Assembly (NCBI GenBank): GCA_020226215.1
Contig: CM035233.1
Coordinates: forward strand, 37,842,027-37,906,026
Length of the DNA stretch: 64,000 nt
Source of the DNA: Sindora glabra
Taxonomy: Eukaryota; Streptophyta; Magnoliopsida; Fabales; Fabaceae
Reading direction: 5' to 3'
Shown: positions 60,400-64,000 of the stretch, one piece after another
Position numbering within the stretch: the first letter of the stretch is position 1
Layout: every line of letters starts with the position of its first letter
The notes under the pieces: model-generated
Seen by the model: only the letters and a program-made list of their open reading frames with translations
Told to the model about the DNA's origin: nothing
Databases searched by the model: none
Translations under genes and position numbers: made by a program

Positions 60400-63100
60400 A
60401 TTTTTATTAGCAATAGCATGCAGCTAATTAAATTAAATTTTAAATTATTTAAAATACTTTTATAATAATAAAAAATTGTATTATATTATATTTATACTAC
60501 TTAATAATATCAATGTATGCTTGTAAACTATAAATAACAACAAGGTAGATAGGAAAAAAATAGGAAAACATACAATAAAATAAATAAAAAGAAGAGAAAT
60601 ATTTTAAATGAGCAATAGAATCATGATAAAATTTTAATTGATGTATATTTAATTTGAAATATAAAACTTAAAAATTGGCATACATCAAGAAACTGTAAAA
60701 TAATAAAAGTTAAAATAGAATATATAAAAAAATTCAAATTAAGTAAAATTTTTAACTTTTTATAATATTTTTATGATAGAAAGTAAATATGATTATTATA
60801 TTTACTTTATTTAAAATATTTAAATTATAAATAATAAAAGTGAATAAAATAAATAACTGTAAAAATAAAATGAAAGGAAAACAACATGTGAGTTTATTAC
60901 TTGACAAAATTTTAATTAATATATATTTAATTTAAAAATGATAATTAAAAATTAATATGAAGATAATATTAATAAATTTAATTTTAATTTTTAAATAAGT
61001 TCATTGAAAAATGAAATATATAATTATATAATTCAATTGAAATATACATGTTATATTAAAATTTTAATTTAGTAAAAATATTTTTTATAATAAAAGTAAG
61101 ATTTGTTGAAGATTTTTTTCTTTTAAACAACCTTTAAAGAGAGAAAATTAAGGTAACGAATAATGCCAATCTCTCTCTATCTTTATATGAGCAAGTCTAT
61201 ATATAGTTACCCGTAGAATAATCCAATCCAAAATCAGTAATATCATGGTCGTTACAGCGTTAGAAAGATATGTAATAGAGTGAATAAAAGAGAGATTTAA
61301 ATTTAACATATTGTTAATATAAATTAATTTTAAAATTTATTAGCATCGTTAAAAAATTTATTTATTATATCCTTAATAATATATTTTTTATTTATTAATA
61401 ACATAAAATACTTTATATTAATAGTAAATTAAATTTAAATTTAAAAAAGAAAAATAATTTATAAATTTTAAAGTAATATCAAATTTTAAAATACGATCAA
61501 TTCAAAGTTAAAAAAAAATAAAAGTTAATAAAATTGAAGTGTAAGAGAAAAGCATGAATCGTACATTAAATGAAAGAAAAAGAAAGAAGAAATTAAATAA
61601 AAAAAAAAGGGAAATATAAGCGAGTTTGCAGGGGGAGGACGAAAAATTACGTGTGGAGGGGAAAAAACTTATAAACGACACGTGTAGAGAAATTTGATAA
61701 TGACACGTAATATGGAAGAGCGCGGCTTATTACATGGAGTACAGATTGTAGTTGCTAAAAAGTAGGGCTTGTTTTGTTGGATTGTTGAAAAGCTAGTTGT
61801 AGTCATAAAAATTAATCTAAATATAAATAATATTAAATCCTTTAGAGAAAATGAAGTTGTTGACTTGCTGTTTTGCTCTGATATATTTATTATTTTATTA
61901 ATTATAGGATATTCTTCATATGAGTAAACAATATTTTTCAAAAAAAAGTCTCTTAACAAAATAAAATAGATGAGTCTAAATGAAGTGGCCGTATTTATTC
62001 CCTCCACTTAAAAATTGATATCATTGACAAATTTTAACTAAATGATTTTAGTTTTAATTTTCATGTCTTTCTATAAAATAACTCATTTAAATTATTTTTA
62101 TAATAAAAATAAAATATAACATTTTATGTCTATATTATTTTGTGATATTAGTGTCTAAGTTATATGCAATAAAAGTGAATGTAAAAATAAAAACATATAT
62201 TGAAGTTAATAAAAATAAGAGAAATAATGTATAAACTATAAAATAATAAAAGTTAAAAATAGAGTATATAGTAAATTAGTTTAATTAAATTAAAATTTTA
62301 ATTTATTTAAAATATTTTTATAATAAAAATGAAATATATTATATCTATATTAATCAATAATATTATCGTTTGAGTTGTAAATTTTATTCTAATTTTTAAA
62401 TATTTTTTTAAAGAATAAAATATGCAATAAATTAAATTACTTACACTTTCTATATAAAAAATTCAATGTATTCAAAATATATTACAATAAAATAATATAT
62501 ATTATATTATATTTATAATACTTGTAGTGATATTAATCGCAAATAATAAAAATGAATATAAAAAAATATGCAATAAAATAAGTAATAAATGAGAAATAAT
62601 GTGAGTTGTAACACATTGAAAGTTATAAATAGAACATATAATTAATGTAATTAAATTAAATATTTAATTTATTTAAAATTAAATTTAACTAAATATTTAA
62701 TTATTTGAAATATTTTATAGTAAAAATAAATTTTTTATATATACACTTCTTAGTGATATTAACATTTGAACTATAAATAATATGGGTTAATATAAAAAAT
62801 ATAATAAAGTAAAAAAAATAGTATGTGAATTATAGAATAAAAATAAAAAATGTAATATATAAATAAAAAAGAGACAAATGGTTAAGGGGTATAACTTTGT
62901 AAAATAATATATAAATTAAAAAGTAAATTTTAAATTTTAAAATAAAAATAATTGATAAATGAGTATACACTAAAAATAAAAGAAGACAAAAAATATAAAA
63001 ATATAATAAAATACAATAGAAAAATAATTATTATAGGAGCATAATTATAAAATAAAAATAAAAAATTTGAAAAAAAAATATTTCTCGATGAGTTTACAAT
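60400..63100. repeat. Very AT-rich region of degenerate repeated units
   Basis: Variants of one block recur several times: CTATAAATAATAAAAGTGAA-like, then GAGAAATAATGTG, then AATAAAAGTTAAAATAGA-like, then a TTTAAAATATTTTTATAAT-like end. Occurrences lie at about 60530, 60690, 60825, 62150-62330, 62530-62640 and 62770. Spacing is irregular (about 150-400 bp), so this looks like an old, decayed duplication series. No gene is supported; the open frame 61669-62007 (minus) has no domain. Confidence 0.5.
61650..61712. promoter_or_regulatory. Cluster of three ACGTGT/ACGTAA words
   Basis: TTACGTGTGG, GACACGTGTAG and GACACGTAAT occur within about 60 bp. ACGTG cores are bound by plant bZIP and bHLH factors (ABRE and G-box). 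No downstream gene is visible, so the function is unknown. Confidence 0.3.
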
Positions 63101-63162
63101 AGAAAAAGAAAAGGAAAAAATACCTCTCCAAAATATCCCATCCTACTTTAAGGATAGTGATT

Positions 63163-63545
63163 ACAAAGATACCAATCTTTCGGAAGTTGTCCTCATTATT
63201 CCCTCTTTCGTTACCCAAATAATTACAGGGAGAAAGATGTCCATCTTCTGGAAGTTGTCGCAATCTTTTTCCTTTTTTACTCCTTTATCCAAATAAGTAC
63301 AAAGAAGTTGGCCTAATCCATTTTTTTTTTTTTTCACTCCTTTGTTACAATGATATCCGTCTTCTAGAAGTTGTCCCAATCCTTTTTTTTCCTCTTTTCT
63401 TATTCCTTTGTTACAATGACGTCCTTCTTCTAGAAGTTGTCCCAATCTTTTTTTGTTTTTTTATTTTTTTACCTCCTTTATCACAATGATATTACCCAAA
63501 TAATTACAAAGAGAAAGATTCCATCTTCTAGAAGTTGTCCCGAAT
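63163..63545. repeat. Tandem array with a recurring TTCTAGAAGTTGTCCC motif
   Basis: The motif CTTTCGGAAGTTGTCC (about 63177) recurs as CTTCTGGAAGTTGTCGC (63244), CTTCTAGAAGTTGTCCC (63361 and 63427) and again at about 63526, separated by T-rich tracts and CTCCTTTGTTACAATGA-like or ACCCAAATAATTACA-like stretches. Unit length is roughly 65-115 bp. Minus-strand frames 63445-63161 and 63263-63045 encode repeated GQLLE-GRHCNKG-like peptides only because the DNA repeats; no gene is claimed. Confidence 0.8.
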
Positions 63546-63801
63546 AATGATGATATTACCACGCGCATGTCGCTAAATTCTCTTAACCAATGGCTCCGAG
63601 CCACTCTCCACGGCTAAAATCGTAAGTGGGCCGTCGTTACAGCAGTGGCTTATACTGTTTTAAGAATTTTATTTTTTATTATATTTATAATTGGATCCTA
63701 AATTTTGGTTAAAGTTCTAAATTTTGTATGTATATTTAATAAATTATTATTTTTATCATTATAAAAAAAATTGTACGTGGAGCTTTTGTCTTTAAAAGTT
63801 A
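63546..63801. other. Gene-free spacer
   Basis: A short, more GC-balanced block (63546-63655) containing CCAATGGCTCCGAGCC is followed by AT-rich DNA. No gene or element end is recognised. Confidence 0.4.
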
Positions 63802-64000
63802 CATTATAGCAAAAAAGACCTTTAACGACGATAAATATCATCGGTGTAAATTTATCAATCGTTGCTAAATACAAAAGTTATTGGTGAAAACATCATCAAT
63901 ATAGACTTGTAAGTAAAACTTCTAATACCGACGACATTTTATCATTAGTAAAAATTAAGATTTCTCCAACAATAAAATTGTTGTAAAAAATATTTTTAAA
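63802..64000. mobile_element. Probable CACTA element terminus, running off the window
   Basis: CATTATAGCAAAAAAGACC followed by TTTAACGACGATAAAT resembles the terminal repeat of plant CACTA elements (CACTAYAGSAAAAAAGACCTTTAG-like), with CACTA changed to CATTA. The following 170 bp contain inverted and direct CGACGA/CATCGG/CAATCGTTGC/CCGACGAC words, as in CACTA subterminal repeats. The other end lies outside the window. Confidence 0.5.

Noticed and set aside
61669..62007. 112-codon minus-strand open frame
   Set aside because: It lies in the decayed AT-rich repeat block, has low-complexity composition and shows no domain.
63045..63445. Repeated GQLLE-CNKG-like peptide encoded on the minus strand
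   Set aside because: The peptide repeat follows from the DNA tandem repeat, and the frames change between units; no gene evidence.

Overview
The window is nuclear DNA of a flowering plant, most likely a eudicot. It is very AT-rich, holds only two recognisable host loci, and is otherwise filled with layered plant transposable elements. The host loci are a cytochrome c oxidase subunit 5C gene (coding part 56987-57181, with an intron in its 5' leader) and a plant-type U2 snRNA locus (59127-59322) that carries several changes suggesting a pseudogene. The species cannot be fixed from the sequence alone.

Layout. 1-8250 is an old, stop-ridden element on the minus strand that still shows a plant mobile domain (PMD, about 5700-6715). 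It is split by a MITE-like element (4063-5184), which is itself split by a small hAT element (4730-5062) with perfect 8-bp target duplications. 8250-11550 is gene-free AT-rich DNA with a (TA)37 microsatellite. 11554-18649 looks like one 7.1-kb CACTA element carrying a 1.44-kb solo LTR. A second small hAT element lies at 19440-19671, a decayed LTR-like stretch at about 19850-22740, and a diverged solo LTR at 23100-24774.

27340-39798 is a full-length Athila-type Ty3/gypsy retrotransposon on the minus strand. It has two 1.3-kb LTRs, a 5-bp target duplication (ATAAT), a tRNA-Asp-type primer site, gag, protease, RT/RNase H, integrase, an env-position ORF and a polypurine tract. All its genes are broken. 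Its LTRs and its pol-to-env spacer carry tandem units of about 92 bp, each holding a near-perfect hairpin of about 37 bp. About 42950-50400 is a much older Tat-lineage Ty3/gypsy element on the plus strand; its RNase H region was later split by a solo LTR (46834-48304). 52137-52836 is a second copy of the MITE-like family and preserves the empty site of the hAT insertion seen at 4730.

The right end holds a Stowaway-like MITE (54754-55087), the COX5C gene, the U2 locus, 2.7 kb of very AT-rich degenerate repeats (60.4-63.1 kb), a tandem array of 65-100-bp units (63163-63545) and what appears to be the terminus of another CACTA element running off the window. No tRNA, rRNA, CRISPR or bacterial-type system was seen. 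I found no convincing new biological system. The most unusual items are the hairpin-bearing tandem arrays of the Athila element, the mutated U2 locus and the datable nested insertions.
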